A stretch of DNA of 10,679 nucleotides from Candidatus Mesolinea sp. (lineage in GTDB: Bacteria > Chloroflexota > Anaerolineae > Anaerolineales > Anaerolineaceae). Positions 1 to 6,212 of the stretch are shown piece after piece; the first letter of the stretch is position 1, and every line of letters begins with the position of its first letter. The translations under genes and the position numbers were made by a program. The notes under the pieces were generated by a model. The model was not told the DNA's origin and did no database searches. It saw only the letters and a list, made by a program, of their open reading frames with translations. Where the stretch lies: NCBI GenBank assembly GCA_003499715.1, contig DNSH01000080.1:1-10679 (forward strand), read 5' to 3'.

Positions 1-1504
1 GACAAATTCCTGCTTGTACTAAAGTCTCAAAATGACATAATCGTTGCGGATCATAGCGAGCAGATCGAAGGAGTAGGGTATAAAAAATCTGGTTTTTTGC
101 AAATGCCTCCCAAAGAAGAGGCTGCATGCTTTGATCAGGCTCTAACAAAAAGCCATACATAGCGCCTTGCAATATTTCGTCAGCTTGCGTAAGCTGAACC
201 TCGTTTACCCTCAATTGCCAATCGGTGCCCATCTCACTTGAGCGGGTAGCTAAGCGGCAAAGATATTGGCCAGCTAAGTCACGGTTAGTTTGTCGCCAAT
301 TGCGTGTGTATTCTGATTGTGATTTTATTTCCTCTTTGCGGGGTCTGCCCCGAGCGCTTGGCTTTAGTTGGGGAATGCGTTTGGGGAGAGTTTCGGATCC
401 AATCCACTTTTGTAATGTCTCTAATCCACCTTGCACCCAAATGGTATTCCGATCTTTTCCATGTGCCCAGTCAACATAACAGCAATTTTTACACATCAAG
501 TAAAGCATACCCAAATCGCTGCCTAATTCTGGAAGAATACGGTGGAACCAATACCATGGAACAGCTAAAAAGCTCTCAGGACGAATTAAGTGGGCAGCAA
601 GGCGATCACACAGAGCAGCTTGAGTGGAACTCAGTTTATTAAGTCCGCAAGCAGACTGAAATACTTCGTGAACCGAAGCGGCATCGAAAAAGTGCTGGAC
701 TTCCATTTCCTGCGGCGTTCGATAAGGGAAGCTAAGAATCTGGTTTCTCGAACATTCCAAAGCATGAGCTAACAAATCGGAAGGATTGGATTCAGATAAA
801 TTTGCCCGAAACCAAGTGAACAAGTCTTGTGCATCTCCGGGTGTCAACAGCATCCCCCGATACGTATAGGTATTTGGAGCTCGGGTAACTTTGCCATCCG
901 TAAAGCGGTGTATCGGCTCAGCTCTTTGCACAAACCAATCCAGCTTACCTGATTTGAAAATACGGAAAAAAGTAGCTCGACTAATCACATTGCCAAGCAT
1001 ATCCAGAAGGGAGTTGACATCAATAGTGACCGTATCACCAACTTTGGGGTATAGCTGATCAGCACCATGCTCCCTTGAGGCACGGTAAAACGCCTGACGC
1101 AAGGCTGTGGCAATTAAGACAGCATTAGAACCTACATAAGGAACAAAGCGCAATAGATAAGCTGGAATGGCAACGATGGATTCAGGAGAAATAATTGCTT
1201 CGGTGATATTAGAAGCACCCGAATCAATGCTAAAGGCTTCTTCGGATCTTTGGGGAAGTGTGCCCATGGGCACACTTGAGTGAAGAGAAAGCTTCAATCG
1301 TTTACCGGTGGCATCTTGAACAAATGTATCAAGCAACGGATAATACTGGCACAGCTTTGCATAGGTTTTCGGCTCCGCGGAAATAGTATAGGCTCCATCA
1401 AACCCTAGCTCAGCAGAATCAAGCAATCCTTGAAGCTCAGGGATCGCTAAGGCTTCAATATCTTCACGTATTTGTTGCCAAGTGTCGGTATTTATGTCAC
1501 TCAT
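1..1504 (-). CDS. Unrecognised DNA-binding candidate with HTH-like segment, AT-hook-like motif and Cys cluster (partial, 3' end off window)
   Basis: The minus strand is open without a stop from the ATG at 1504 to the window edge, giving 501 codons of a longer protein. I do not recognise the family. Residues about 165-193 (DVNSLLDMLG through ATFFRIFKSGKLDWFV) look like a helix-turn-helix with a wing. Residues 384-390 contain RGRPRK, the core of an AT-hook minor-groove binding motif. C338, C341, C342 and H348 form a small cluster that might bind metal. The ATG lies 24 nt after the stop of the ExeA-like ATPase gene, in the same frame, so the two are probably one operon; no strong ribosome binding site is visible. 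A 22-bp perfect palindrome lies within codons 76-83. Linkage to parA/parB suggests a replication, maintenance or regulatory role. This is inference; a replication initiator is one option. The plus-strand reading frames at 225-772 are shadows of this gene. Confidence 0.8.
   Translation of the reverse strand, partial: MSDINTDTWQQIREDIEALAIPELQGLLDSAELGFDGAYTISAEPKTYAKLCQYYPLLDTFVQDATGKRLKLSLHSSVPMGTLPQRSEEAFSIDSGASNITEAIISPESIVAIPAYLLRFVPYVGSNAVLIATALRQAFYRASREHGADQLYPKVGDTVTIDVNSLLDMLGNVISRATFFRIFKSGKLDWFVQRAEPIHRFTDGKVTRAPNTYTYRGMLLTPGDAQDLFTWFRANLSESNPSDLLAHALECSRNQILSFPYRTPQEMEVQHFFDAASVHEVFQSACGLNKLSSTQAALCDRLAAHLIRPESFLAVPWYWFHRILPELGSDLGMLYLMCKNCCYVDWAHGKDRNTIWVQGGLETLQKWIGSETLPKRIPQLKPSARGRPRKEEIKSQSEYTRNWRQTNRDLAGQYLCRLATRSSEMGTDWQLRVNEVQLTQADEILQGAMYGFLLEPDQSMQPLLWEAFAKNQIFYTLLLRSARYDPQRLCHFETLVQAGIC
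24..39. repeat. 16-bp direct repeat copy 1 (GTCTCAAAATGACATA)
   Basis: This string is identical, in the same orientation, to 4711-4726. Here it lies in frame inside the partial gene, reading L-C-H-F-E-T on the minus strand. A perfect 16-bp match by chance in 10.7 kb is unlikely, though not excluded. It may mark an interspersed repeat or a recombination or transposition site. Confidence 0.6.
1256..1277. promoter_or_regulatory. Candidate parS-like palindrome, copy 1 (inside coding sequence)
   Basis: This is a perfect 22-bp palindrome whose central 16 bp, TGTGCCCATGGGCACA (1259-1274), are identical to 3396-3411 and differ by one base from 3369-3384. It sits inside the unrecognised leftward gene, where it encodes S-S-V-P-M-G-T-L. 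Keeping the same palindrome both in coding sequence and between parA and parB argues for a DNA-binding role, most simply as a ParB site. Binding is inferred. Confidence 0.6.
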
Positions 1505-1528
1505 GCCATCGAAAAAAGTATTAATCCA

Positions 1529-2332
1529 TTAGATCCGTGTAACCAGATTCGGAATGGTAAGTTTTGTTTTCCGTTCTTCCAAGACACTCGAAAGATAGTC
1601 TGAAGCTAAGAACAAAGCTTCCGTCAAAGAGCCATGGGCATTCTCGGAAATTTCTATAGCTTTGGATTCTGGTAGAACAGATAGAGGCTCTGCAAGACCA
1701 GCCATACGGCAGCGTGCATAGAGTAAACTGGCGATTTCCTGGATGCTCGGAGAACGAAAAGGAACATATAAGCCTAGGAATTGACTAAGGCTGCCAATAT
1801 TACTGACTGTATTGTTTAAATCCTGAAGAAAAATAATCGTACGGATCTTTTTTTGGTGCTCTACAGACCAATTAAGCAGATGCGTGAGATACTCTTGATC
1901 GACCGGCGGTCCATCCAAAACGAGCAATAGCTGATCAGCACTATGCTCGAGGCGGTCATAAATATTTTCGATACGGTTGGCATTCGAGCGCGCAGACTGG
2001 ATCCCTAAAGTCTCAATTACCGCCATGAGAAAGTGACGTGGTTCAGTGAGAGTGTTGGTATTTAGGTATAAACCGAACATGGCACCTTGATTTTCTAGCA
2101 AGAAATGTGTTTCGGCTAATTTCATTGCCAACATGCTCTTACCACTGCCAACAGGACCAGCAACAACGCCTAAGTTTTTATAGGGGTCCTTTTGGTCACT
2201 TAAGAAGCTATGAACTACCTCGAAGACTTTACGTTGCTCGTTTAGATTGGGATAGAAGAACCGCGTATCTTGATAGTGGATAAAGGGGTGCTCTAAAAAT
2301 CCAGTTTGAATGAGATCGGGTGTTGTAATCAT
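1529..2332 (-). CDS. ExeA-like AAA+ ATPase
   Basis: A 267-residue P-loop ATPase. Walker A is GPVGSGKS (59-66), Walker B is LLLVLDGPP (135-143), and a sensor-1-like strand TIIFLQD follows at 165-171. The N-terminal stretch HPFIHYQDTRFFY and the C-terminal helical lid (about 193-247) match the layout of ExeA/AAA_22 proteins, which are used in secretion complexes and, as relatives, in transposition and replication. The residue after the Walker B aspartate is Gly141, where the catalytic Glu normally stands, so hydrolysis may be weak or rely on another residue. There is no signal peptide or membrane segment, so it is cytoplasmic. The ATG at 2332 has GGAG 11 nt upstream; an ATG 5 nt further upstream (2337) is out of frame. 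It shares a divergent promoter region with parA and precedes the unrecognised gene by 24 nt. Its partner is unknown; that gene's product is the natural candidate. Confidence 0.85.
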   Translation of the reverse strand: MITTPDLIQTGFLEHPFIHYQDTRFFYPNLNEQRKVFEVVHSFLSDQKDPYKNLGVVAGPVGSGKSMLAMKLAETHFLLENQGAMFGLYLNTNTLTEPRHFLMAVIETLGIQSARSNANRIENIYDRLEHSADQLLLVLDGPPVDQEYLTHLLNWSVEHQKKIRTIIFLQDLNNTVSNIGSLSQFLGLYVPFRSPSIQEIASLLYARCRMAGLAEPLSVLPESKAIEISENAHGSLTEALFLASDYLSSVLEERKTKLTIPNLVTRI

Positions 2333-2361
2333 GACTCATGCTGCTCCGTCTTTTAGTAAAT

Positions 2362-2390
2362 AGATTAGCATGCGCCTGCTATTAAGTCAA
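2362..2390 (-). promoter_or_regulatory. Candidate promoter for the ExeA-like operon
   Basis: On the minus strand, TTGACT (2385-2390) matches the -35 consensus at five of six bases. It is separated by 17 bp from TAATCT (2362-2367), a poor -10. Placement about 30 bp before the ATG at 2332 is suitable. The strong -35 and correct spacing support it; the -10 does not. Confidence 0.4.
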
Positions 2391-2456
2391 GTACTCAAAA
2401 ATATTTGCCTACTTTCACCAACTGATTGTAAATTATAGTTAATAATAAATTGCGCC

Positions 2457-2484
2457 TTGTATTTACAGTAAAATAATGTAAAAT
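2457..2484 (+). promoter_or_regulatory. Candidate parA promoter with overlapping inverted repeat
   Basis: TTGTAT (2457-2462), a 16-bp spacer and TAAAAT (2479-2484) lie about 40 bp before the parA ATG. The same arrangement with near-identical bases precedes the iron-sulfur gene at 6502-6529. TTTACA (2462-2467) and TGTAAA (2477-2482) form an inverted repeat over the spacer and -10, a plausible operator for autoregulation. The surroundings (about 2395-2500) are strongly AT-rich. Confidence 0.5.
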
Positions 2485-2525
2485 GAGAAGGACTTATATA
2501 TCCTCATTATCTAAGAGGTTGACCA

Positions 2526-3353
2526 ATGGCGATTATATCTTTAATTAATCGAAAGGGTGGAGTGGGCAAATCCACAATCAGCATTAACCTTGCCGCTGGA
2601 TTAGCAACGTATGAATCGCGAAAACCAGAGAGCAAACCAGTCTTACTGATCGATATGGATGATCAATTGAGCGCAACAATTACAGCCATGGGAGGAGGGT
2701 TAGACGATCAGTTTGTTCCTATAATAACAGCAGAAAACAACTTCCCTTCCGCATTAATTAATGGTTTTGGTGCTTCAGAAGGCATTGTCGAAGATTCTCT
2801 GCTTCCTAGAAAACGAGAGAAAAAGGTAAAGATTTTTAAAACCAACAAAGCTCGAATGGAAAATTTGGAAGCCGAATTAAAAACACGAGAGGAACCGGAA
2901 CTACAACTGACATATTACTTAGAGCCGATCAAAAACGATTATGCATACATAATCATTGATAATCCCCCATCTGCTGGTATAGTACCCATGAATTCATTGG
3001 TTGCCAGCACCCATGTGCTTATTCCGATCGAACCAGATGGATTGAGCCTAATTGGCTTAGCCGATATTTTGCGCATGATAGAGAGTATTCGAAAAAACTT
3101 CAATCCAGAATTGAAAATTTTAGGAATTATTCCTTCGCGTTATCGAATGGTGCGGAGACAATCCCGGGATGTCATTGAAGATCTCGAGCGTTTATATGGG
3201 CATCTTTTACTCCCCTACGTGAAAGATTTGGCAGAAATATCTGCAGCCACCACCGCAGGGTATGACATATTTTCCTTTACAAACGAAAAGTCACAAGCGT
3301 ATCGCTGTATTTCAAATTTGGTGGATGCGGTATTAGGAAAATTAGAAGCATGA
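2526..3353 (+). CDS. parA: ParA/Soj-family partition ATPase
   Basis: A 275-residue MinD/ParA-type P-loop ATPase. The deviant Walker A is KGGVGKST (10-17) with signature Lys10 and catalytic Lys15, Walker A' is LLIDMDDQ (40-47; DxDPQ is usual, so Pro is replaced by Asp), and Walker B is YIIIDNPPS (141-149). Proteins of this kind bind DNA non-specifically as ATP dimers and, with ParB, move plasmid or chromosome copies apart on the nucleoid. There is no N-terminal helix-turn-helix, so it is of the small Soj-like/type Ib kind rather than P1-type, and any repression is more likely done by ParB. A basic stretch (94-110, rich in K and R) lies between Walker A' and B. AAGAGG precedes the ATG by about 8 nt. 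It is followed by parB after 100 bp of palindromic DNA. Confidence 0.93.
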   Translation: MAIISLINRKGGVGKSTISINLAAGLATYESRKPESKPVLLIDMDDQLSATITAMGGGLDDQFVPIITAENNFPSALINGFGASEGIVEDSLLPRKREKKVKIFKTNKARMENLEAELKTREEPELQLTYYLEPIKNDYAYIIIDNPPSAGIVPMNSLVASTHVLIPIEPDGLSLIGLADILRMIESIRKNFNPELKILGIIPSRYRMVRRQSRDVIEDLERLYGHLLLPYVKDLAEISAATTAGYDIFSFTNEKSQAYRCISNLVDAVLGKLEA

Positions 3354-3363
3354 AAATACAGAC

Positions 3364-3389
3364 ATTACTGTGCCCACGGGCACAGTAAT
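3364..3389. promoter_or_regulatory. Candidate parS-like palindrome, copy 2
   Basis: Perfect 12-bp arms, ATTACTGTGCCC and GGGCACAGTAAT, flank a two-base centre AC. The core TGTGCCCACGGGCACA occupies 3369-3384. It starts 10 bp after the parA stop. There is no T run after it, so a simple terminator is unlikely, although a hairpin in the parA-parB transcript could attenuate readthrough. Most likely a ParB-binding site or operator. Confidence 0.65.
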
Positions 3390-3395
3390 AAAAAG

Positions 3396-3411
3396 TGTGC
3401 CCATGGGCACA
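3396..3411. promoter_or_regulatory. Candidate parS-like palindrome, copy 3
   Basis: A perfect 16-bp palindrome TGTGCCCATGGGCACA, identical to the core at 1259-1274. Its centre lies 27 bp from that of the preceding copy. Chromosomal parS (TGTTNCACGTGAAACA) has the same length and the same outer TGT/ACA but a different middle, which fits a ParB with its own specificity. Confidence 0.65.
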
Positions 3412-3412
3412 G

Positions 3413-3449
3413 ACTACTTATGGTGGTAGTAATCCACACAAGGAGTGTG
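3413..3449 (+). promoter_or_regulatory. parB leader: two small stem-loops, the second with the ribosome binding site in its loop
   Basis: ACTAC (3413-3417) pairs with GTAGT (3426-3430) around an 8-nt loop. CACAC (3435-3439) pairs with GTGTG (3445-3449) around the 5-nt loop AAGGA, which is most of the AAGGAG Shine-Dalgarno of parB. With the two palindromes before them, nearly all of the 100-nt gap can fold. The stems are short (5 bp), so a translational role is only a suggestion. Confidence 0.4.
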
Positions 3450-3453
3450 TTAG

Positions 3454-4596
3454 ATGGCAGAAACTAAGAAGAAAGGATTTGGAGATTTAATTAGTCTCAC
3501 GAGTGAGGCTTTCAATGCGAGCACAGCCGAGAAGGAGCAACGTGAAGAGGAGCAAATCCCTAAGATGCTGAGCAATCGGCAGAGTGTCTATCGCGTGCCC
3601 CTTTCTATGATCAAACCTGATCGCTTTCAGGCTCGGTTTCTATTGCCCTTTGAATTACGGGAAGCGTTTTTTCGGCAAGAGATTGATTGGGAAGAAACTG
3701 TCCGCAAATGGATGGCTTTGGCTGAGCAAGACCGTTTAATTCGACGTGAAATTGAGGAACTCATTGCCTTGGGGGACTCGTTGCATGATACTGGGCAAAT
3801 AAAACCTATCACGGGTCAAGTGATTAATGAAGATGGGCATGAAGTCTTCAAGATGCTGACCGGTGAACGGCGATTTTGGGCTACTGCTTTTCAAGCTGTG
3901 CGCAGCGGCCAAAAAGATGAGCCTTACGTTTTAGCTATCATCGATAATCAGCCTAGCTTAGAAAAGCAAATTGCGGAGAACATGGCTTACAAAGCCTTGA
4001 CACCGGTTGGTAAGGCGCGTGCTGCAGCTAGGATCGTCCTTGAGTCTAATGGTATCCTGCCGAATGAAACTTTAGACGAGTACAGTTACTTTCGCCAGGT
4101 TCTTAATGTGCGGTTGAGCGATGAAACCAAGGATATGTTGCTCAAGACGCTGCAATTAGAGCGCACGTATTATGGCCGCCTAATGAAATTTTTTGAGCTT
4201 CCCCAAGATTTACTGGAAATTTGTGACCGCGCAGAAATGCCAGAGCGCGTATTACGCGAAATCATGCAGTATGATGCCAAATATTGGCCGGCAGCTGTGC
4301 GTTATTATGCTGAGCATGATGGCCGCACGTATCAAGATGTACATGCATATCTCGAGCGCATATCAGGTCGGGAGAAGACGCGCAAGGTACGTTTACCAGC
4401 AGACCCTGCCACAAAGTCAGCCCGGTCCCTAAAGCGCGTATTCCTCAATCTGGAGGACCTGCCGCAAGAAGATAAATTAGGTTCTATAGCAGACGCACTG
4501 ATCAGCGAGGTTGCTCCGGAAGATGCCCGCCGAATGGTTGGGCAGATGGAACAGTTGACTGAAGCAATGAAAGTCCGGATTAGTAACTTAAAGTAA
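3454..4596 (+). CDS. parB: ParB/Spo0J-family partition protein with an insertion in the N-terminal domain
   Basis: A 380-residue ParB-like CTPase and DNA-binding protein. Family landmarks in order: SMIKPDRFQAR (51-61), DSLHDTGQIKPITG (108-121), MLTGERRFWA (134-143, the GERR CTP-binding box) and ENMAYKALTPVGKA (175-188, box III with EN kept but the usual ENxQR arginine replaced by Tyr). A KorB-like helix-turn-helix region follows around 222-250. ParB loads at parS, spreads as a CTP clamp and stimulates ParA. Between the first two boxes lie about 45 residues, roughly 30 more than usual, rich in charged residues and predicted helical (PFELREAFFR to IRREIEELIA). The ATG follows AAGGAG by 8 nt. 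The C-terminal 60 residues probably dimerise, by analogy. Its likely site is the palindrome repeated at 3364-3411 and 1256-1277. Confidence 0.9.
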   Translation: MAETKKKGFGDLISLTSEAFNASTAEKEQREEEQIPKMLSNRQSVYRVPLSMIKPDRFQARFLLPFELREAFFRQEIDWEETVRKWMALAEQDRLIRREIEELIALGDSLHDTGQIKPITGQVINEDGHEVFKMLTGERRFWATAFQAVRSGQKDEPYVLAIIDNQPSLEKQIAENMAYKALTPVGKARAAARIVLESNGILPNETLDEYSYFRQVLNVRLSDETKDMLLKTLQLERTYYGRLMKFFELPQDLLEICDRAEMPERVLREIMQYDAKYWPAAVRYYAEHDGRTYQDVHAYLERISGREKTRKVRLPADPATKSARSLKRVFLNLEDLPQEDKLGSIADALISEVAPEDARRMVGQMEQLTEAMKVRISNLK

Positions 4597-4625
4597 TCTA
4601 TTGGCACTTCTTTCCCTGAATAGAC

Positions 4626-4646
4626 ACACAAAGGGGTTATTTGTGT
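4626..4646 (+). terminator. Weak stem-loop after parB
   Basis: ACACAAA (4626-4632) pairs with TTTGTGT (4640-4646) around a 7-nt loop, 30 bp after the parB stop. The stem is AT-rich and only TT follows, so it would be a poor intrinsic terminator. Confidence 0.3.
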
Positions 4647-4683
4647 TTCCCAATTAAGCTCAATTCCTAGAATTTTTACAATA

Positions 4684-4771
4684 GCAGGATGAGCCTTAAA
4701 TCATTCGAACGTCTCAAAATGACATATTAATAAATTTTCATTGTTTGCATTTCGAGCGAAGGCAGGATGAG
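4684..4771. repeat. Degraded interspersed repeat with copy 2 of the 16-bp repeat
   Basis: GCAGGATGAG occurs at 4684-4693 and again at 4762-4771. Between them are GTCTCAAAATGACATA (4711-4726, identical to 24-39) and CATTTCGAGCGAAGG. The pieces CTCAAAATGACA and ATTTCGAGCGAA look like opposite halves of the palindromic interspersed repeats (TGTCATTTCGAGCGAA type) common in some bacterial genomes. That likeness is from memory and unverified. Confidence 0.45.
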
Positions 4772-4926
4772 GGGAGGTGGGTTGACTTTCGTAAAAATGC
4801 ATCGTGATCATTTACTAGAAAAACCGCTTTCACTAGTATTGCGCATAGCTATAGGTTAATTAATCTGTAACGGGTACTTTTGGCACTGATATTGCACCCT
4901 CCAAATCAAGTTAATCATTTAGGCAT

Positions 4927-4952
4927 TAATCAATCTCTTATCAGATTGGTTA
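4927..4952 (+). promoter_or_regulatory. Hairpin abutting the lysozyme ribosome binding site
   Basis: TAATCAATCT (4927-4936) pairs with AGATTGGTTA (4943-4952) around a 6-nt loop, with one G-U pair in RNA. The stem ends directly before the Shine-Dalgarno GAGGAG (4953-4958) of the lysozyme gene. It could be a repressor operator or an mRNA structure that stabilises the 5' end or modulates ribosome access. Confidence 0.45.
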
Positions 4953-4964
4953 GAGGAGTATATT

Positions 4965-6083
4965 ATGTCACGAGCATTCGGTGTGGATATCAGTAGATAC
5001 CAATCCAGCCAAGATGGATCGAAAAAACAAGACTTTGATGCCTTGAAAAATCATACTGAGGAAGTAGTTTTTATCGCGGCTCGCGCAGGCATATCCTGGA
5101 ATTATGAAGATCCAATGTTTGATTTTTATTGGAGTGAAATGGCGCGTATAAAAGTCTGCCGCTTGGCTTATCATGTGGTGTACTTTGGAGAAAGTGCGTT
5201 AGCTCAGATGGATTCACTCTTTAAAATACTCGACAACCAGGTTGATTGGAATCACGACCGCCTGGTGCTTGACCTGGAGGTCGCTGGTATAAATACACGA
5301 GCGCGAATTACCGCCACAACCCAGAAATGCCTTGATATATGCCGATCTCGCACCGGAAGGTATCCCATCTGCTATTCTAGAGCCTATTGGGTAAACAGCT
5401 ATCTTGCCATCAGCCAATTACCCAAGTTAGATTGGTGGTTGGCTACGTACCGTAAAGAATTACCATATCCACTTTTTACCCCTGAACATCCAGGACCACC
5501 TACTTTGCCGAACGGAGTGGATACCTATCTCATCCATCAAACTGGCGAGAAAACCAAAGGTATTGGCTCCGTTAGCCGATATATGGACTATGACCGTTGG
5601 AATGGAAATAAAGCGGATGTATTGCGATATTTTAATAATCCCGATCATGATGATCCGCCTGAAAATCCAGTGGAAGTCCTTTTTAGGGCACGTTGTTTGG
5701 TCTCCGCGTTGTATACGCGTCAAGGGCCAGGTGTTGAATATAAAGCAATTGGCTCTTTGAGTTTCGGAGAAGAAGTTAATGTTTATGAAGTGAAAAATGA
5801 ATGGTTCCGTATCCATCCTAATACGTCTATTTGGTGTTCGGGGAAGCCTCAATATATGCGTCGGCTTGATCCCAATCAAAATCCCAATCCTTTGTTCAAA
5901 GCGAAGGTAATTGTCAGTGCTTTATACAAGCGCAAAGGACCTGGAAAAAATTATGATGTGTGCGGTTACTTGGTTAAGGGAGAAGTGGTAGACGTATATG
6001 AAGTAAAAAATGGTTGGTATCGCGTTGACCCGGTTGAGCAAATATGGAGCTGCGGAACACCACAATATATGCAGAACGTTTAA
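4965..6083 (+). CDS. GH25 lysozyme-like muramidase with two C-terminal SH3b domains
   Basis: A 372-residue protein. Residues 1-225 are a glycoside hydrolase family 25 barrel: GVDISRY with Asp8 at the N-terminus, LVLDLEV with the catalytic pair Asp103 and Glu105, WLATYR (158-163), YLIHQTG (188-194) and MDYDRWNG (207-214). GH25 enzymes cleave the beta-1,4 bond between MurNAc and GlcNAc in peptidoglycan. Two homologous bacterial SH3 repeats follow (about 240-300 and 311-370), each with VSALY.R.GPG, VYEVKN.W and a C-G-PQYM ending; these probably bind the cell wall. There is no signal peptide or membrane anchor, which suits a phage-type endolysin released by a holin or by lysis, or export by another route; no holin gene is seen nearby. 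GAGGAG lies 6 nt before the ATG. It stands alone between parB and a strong terminator. Confidence 0.9.
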   Translation: MSRAFGVDISRYQSSQDGSKKQDFDALKNHTEEVVFIAARAGISWNYEDPMFDFYWSEMARIKVCRLAYHVVYFGESALAQMDSLFKILDNQVDWNHDRLVLDLEVAGINTRARITATTQKCLDICRSRTGRYPICYSRAYWVNSYLAISQLPKLDWWLATYRKELPYPLFTPEHPGPPTLPNGVDTYLIHQTGEKTKGIGSVSRYMDYDRWNGNKADVLRYFNNPDHDDPPENPVEVLFRARCLVSALYTRQGPGVEYKAIGSLSFGEEVNVYEVKNEWFRIHPNTSIWCSGKPQYMRRLDPNQNPNPLFKAKVIVSALYKRKGPGKNYDVCGYLVKGEVVDVYEVKNGWYRVDPVEQIWSCGTPQYMQNV

Positions 6084-6085
6084 AA

Positions 6086-6120
6086 AAGTAAAAGCTGACC
6101 TTTCCAGTCAGCTTTTACTT
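6086..6120. terminator. Strong convergent terminator
   Basis: Perfect 14-bp arms, AAGTAAAAGCTGAC (6086-6099) and GTCAGCTTTTACTT (6107-6120), enclose a 7-nt loop. Read leftward it is followed by a T run that extends into the lysozyme stop codon, making a classic intrinsic terminator for the small leftward gene at 6213-6401. Read rightward it follows the lysozyme stop by 2 nt; its only T-rich part is the end of the stem. Confidence 0.85.
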
Positions 6121-6212
6121 AGGATTTCTCTGACTGATCAGATATAAAAGTAGAGACAGTGGATTCAATAATATATTCTAATTAGAGTAAGGAAACAAAG
6201 GCTTGGATTGGA

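Larger units (their letters stand above)
4597..4964. other. Gene-poor gap between parB and the lysozyme gene
   Basis: No convincing gene lies in these 368 bp; the longest plus-strand reading frame with a possible start is about 30 codons (4768-4860). The gap holds a weak hairpin after parB, a degraded repeat with the second copy of a 16-bp direct repeat, and a hairpin at the lysozyme ribosome binding site. It may be the boundary between the partition module and neighbouring DNA. Confidence 0.6.

Noticed and set aside
225..772. Three short plus-strand reading frames of 60-112 codons
   Set aside because: They lie antisense to the continuous 501-codon minus-strand gene, have no clear ribosome binding sites, and their proteins look random.
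1529..2332. TniB transposition ATPase, with the leftward gene as TniQ
   Set aside because: The ATPase lacks TniB-like motifs and fits the ExeA layout better; the neighbour shows no TniQ signature and no DDE transposase is present.
3364..3389. Intrinsic terminator after parA
   Set aside because: No T tract follows on either side, and the same core recurs at 3396-3411 and inside another gene, so a protein-binding site is more likely.
4332..4631. A 99-codon minus-strand frame overlapping the end of parB
   Set aside because: parB is strongly supported on the other strand and this frame has no domain-like sequence.
4768..4860. A 30-codon plus-strand frame in the parB-lysozyme gap
   Set aside because: It is short, has no properly spaced Shine-Dalgarno sequence, and starts inside the degraded repeat.
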